Below are positions 5,438 through 5,829 of a DNA stretch of 5,829 bases, piece by piece. A program made the translations under genes and the position numbers. The stretch is from assembly GCA_023425615.1 (NCBI GenBank), contig JAFACJ010000879.1, forward strand, positions 1 to 5,829. The letters are read 5' to 3'. The notes below the pieces were generated by a model. That model worked only from the letters and a program-made list of their open reading frames with translations. It searched no databases and was not told the DNA's origin. The stretch's first letter is position 1. Each line of letters opens with the position of its first letter. The DNA comes from Actinomycetes bacterium. GTDB lineage: Bacteria; Actinomycetota; Actinomycetes; Streptosporangiales; Streptosporangiaceae.

Positions 5438-5443
5438 CCCCCC

Positions 5444-5829
5444 ATGCCGTACATCCGCTACGAGGTCGCCGACAAGATCGCGACCATCACCCTCGACCGG
5501 CCCGAGGCCGCCAACGCCCAGAACATGCAGTTCCTCGACGAGCTCGACGCCGCCTGGACGAGGGCGGCGCAGGACGAGGAGGCCGCGGTCATCGTCCTGC
5601 GGGCCGAGGGCAAGCACTTCTCCGCCGGCCACGACCTGAACGACCGCTGGCCGTCACCCGACGAGATCACCCTGGAGTGGATCTACAACGCGGAGACCCG
5701 CCGCTACCTCGACTACTCCCTGCGCTGGCGCAACGTGCCGAAGCCGTCCATCGCGGCGGTCCAGGGCCGCTGCATCGCGGGCGGCCTGCTGCTGTGCTGG
5801 CCGTGCGACCTGATCGTGGCCTCGGAGGA
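5444..5829 (+). CDS. Enoyl-CoA hydratase/isomerase (crotonase) family protein, 3' end outside the window
   Basis: The first 128 residues of a crotonase-fold protein (family about 260 aa). Visible features are the N-terminal strand IATITLDRPEAANAQ, the first oxyanion-hole segment HFSAGHDL (residues 58-65, Ala61) and the second, AAVQGRCIAGG (104-114, Gly113), followed by CDLIVASE. In a manual alignment with rat enoyl-CoA hydratase the Glu144 position is Leu116 (AGGLLL instead of GGGCEL). The second glutamate position (Glu164) lies beyond the window. If only the second is kept, the protein would resemble delta3-delta2 enoyl-CoA isomerases; if both are lost, some other crotonase chemistry is likely. 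As third gene of the operon it should act on the product of the upstream dehydrogenase (inference). Confidence 0.9.
   Translation, partial: MPYIRYEVADKIATITLDRPEAANAQNMQFLDELDAAWTRAAQDEEAAVIVLRAEGKHFSAGHDLNDRWPSPDEITLEWIYNAETRRYLDYSLRWRNVPKPSIAAVQGRCIAGGLLLCWPCDLIVASE

Overview
The window is very GC-rich, with strong G/C bias at third codon positions, GTG starts and tightly overlapping genes. This fits a high-GC actinomycete (Streptosporangiales/Streptomyces-like). The genus cannot be resolved from the sequence alone. All recognisable protein genes concern acyl-CoA metabolism or its control, and there is no sign of mobile DNA, RNA genes or CRISPR.

Layout. (1) Positions 1-1420, plus strand: the C-terminal part of a thiolase, translationally coupled by a GTGA overlap to a MeaB/ArgK-type GTPase that chaperones B12-dependent acyl-CoA mutases. 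A strong GC hairpin at 1438-1465 separates this pair from the convergent gene. (2) Positions 1476-3061, minus strand: a TetR-family regulator followed by a TesB-type acyl-CoA thioesterase, with a 95-bp gap holding an operator-like site, a candidate promoter and an inverted repeat. (3) Positions 3062-3274: the divergent control region. It holds a perfect palindromic operator-like site, a candidate promoter, and a leader with a small open reading frame and a hairpin over the Shine-Dalgarno of the next gene. (4) Positions 3275-5829, plus strand: an operon of two dissimilar acyl-CoA dehydrogenase-like proteins (330 and 391 aa, overlapping by 10 nt) and an enoyl-CoA hydratase/isomerase-family protein that runs off the window.

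Working model. The two dehydrogenase-like proteins carry complementary defects. The first keeps the FAD-contact Arg/Phe-Gln motif but has no catalytic glutamate. The second has the glutamate and the substrate loop but lacks that FAD motif. They probably form one heteromeric alpha2beta2 enzyme like the actinobacterial steroid side-chain dehydrogenases (FadE28-FadE29 type). Its enoyl-CoA product would pass to the hydratase/isomerase, and the thioesterase may release CoA from stalled intermediates. Nearly identical operator-like sites (GAGAATGATRTTCTCG) lie upstream of both the dehydrogenase operon and the thioesterase, so the TetR protein probably controls both arms as a local regulon, induced by an acyl-CoA ligand that is not known. 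The substrate cannot be read from the sequence.
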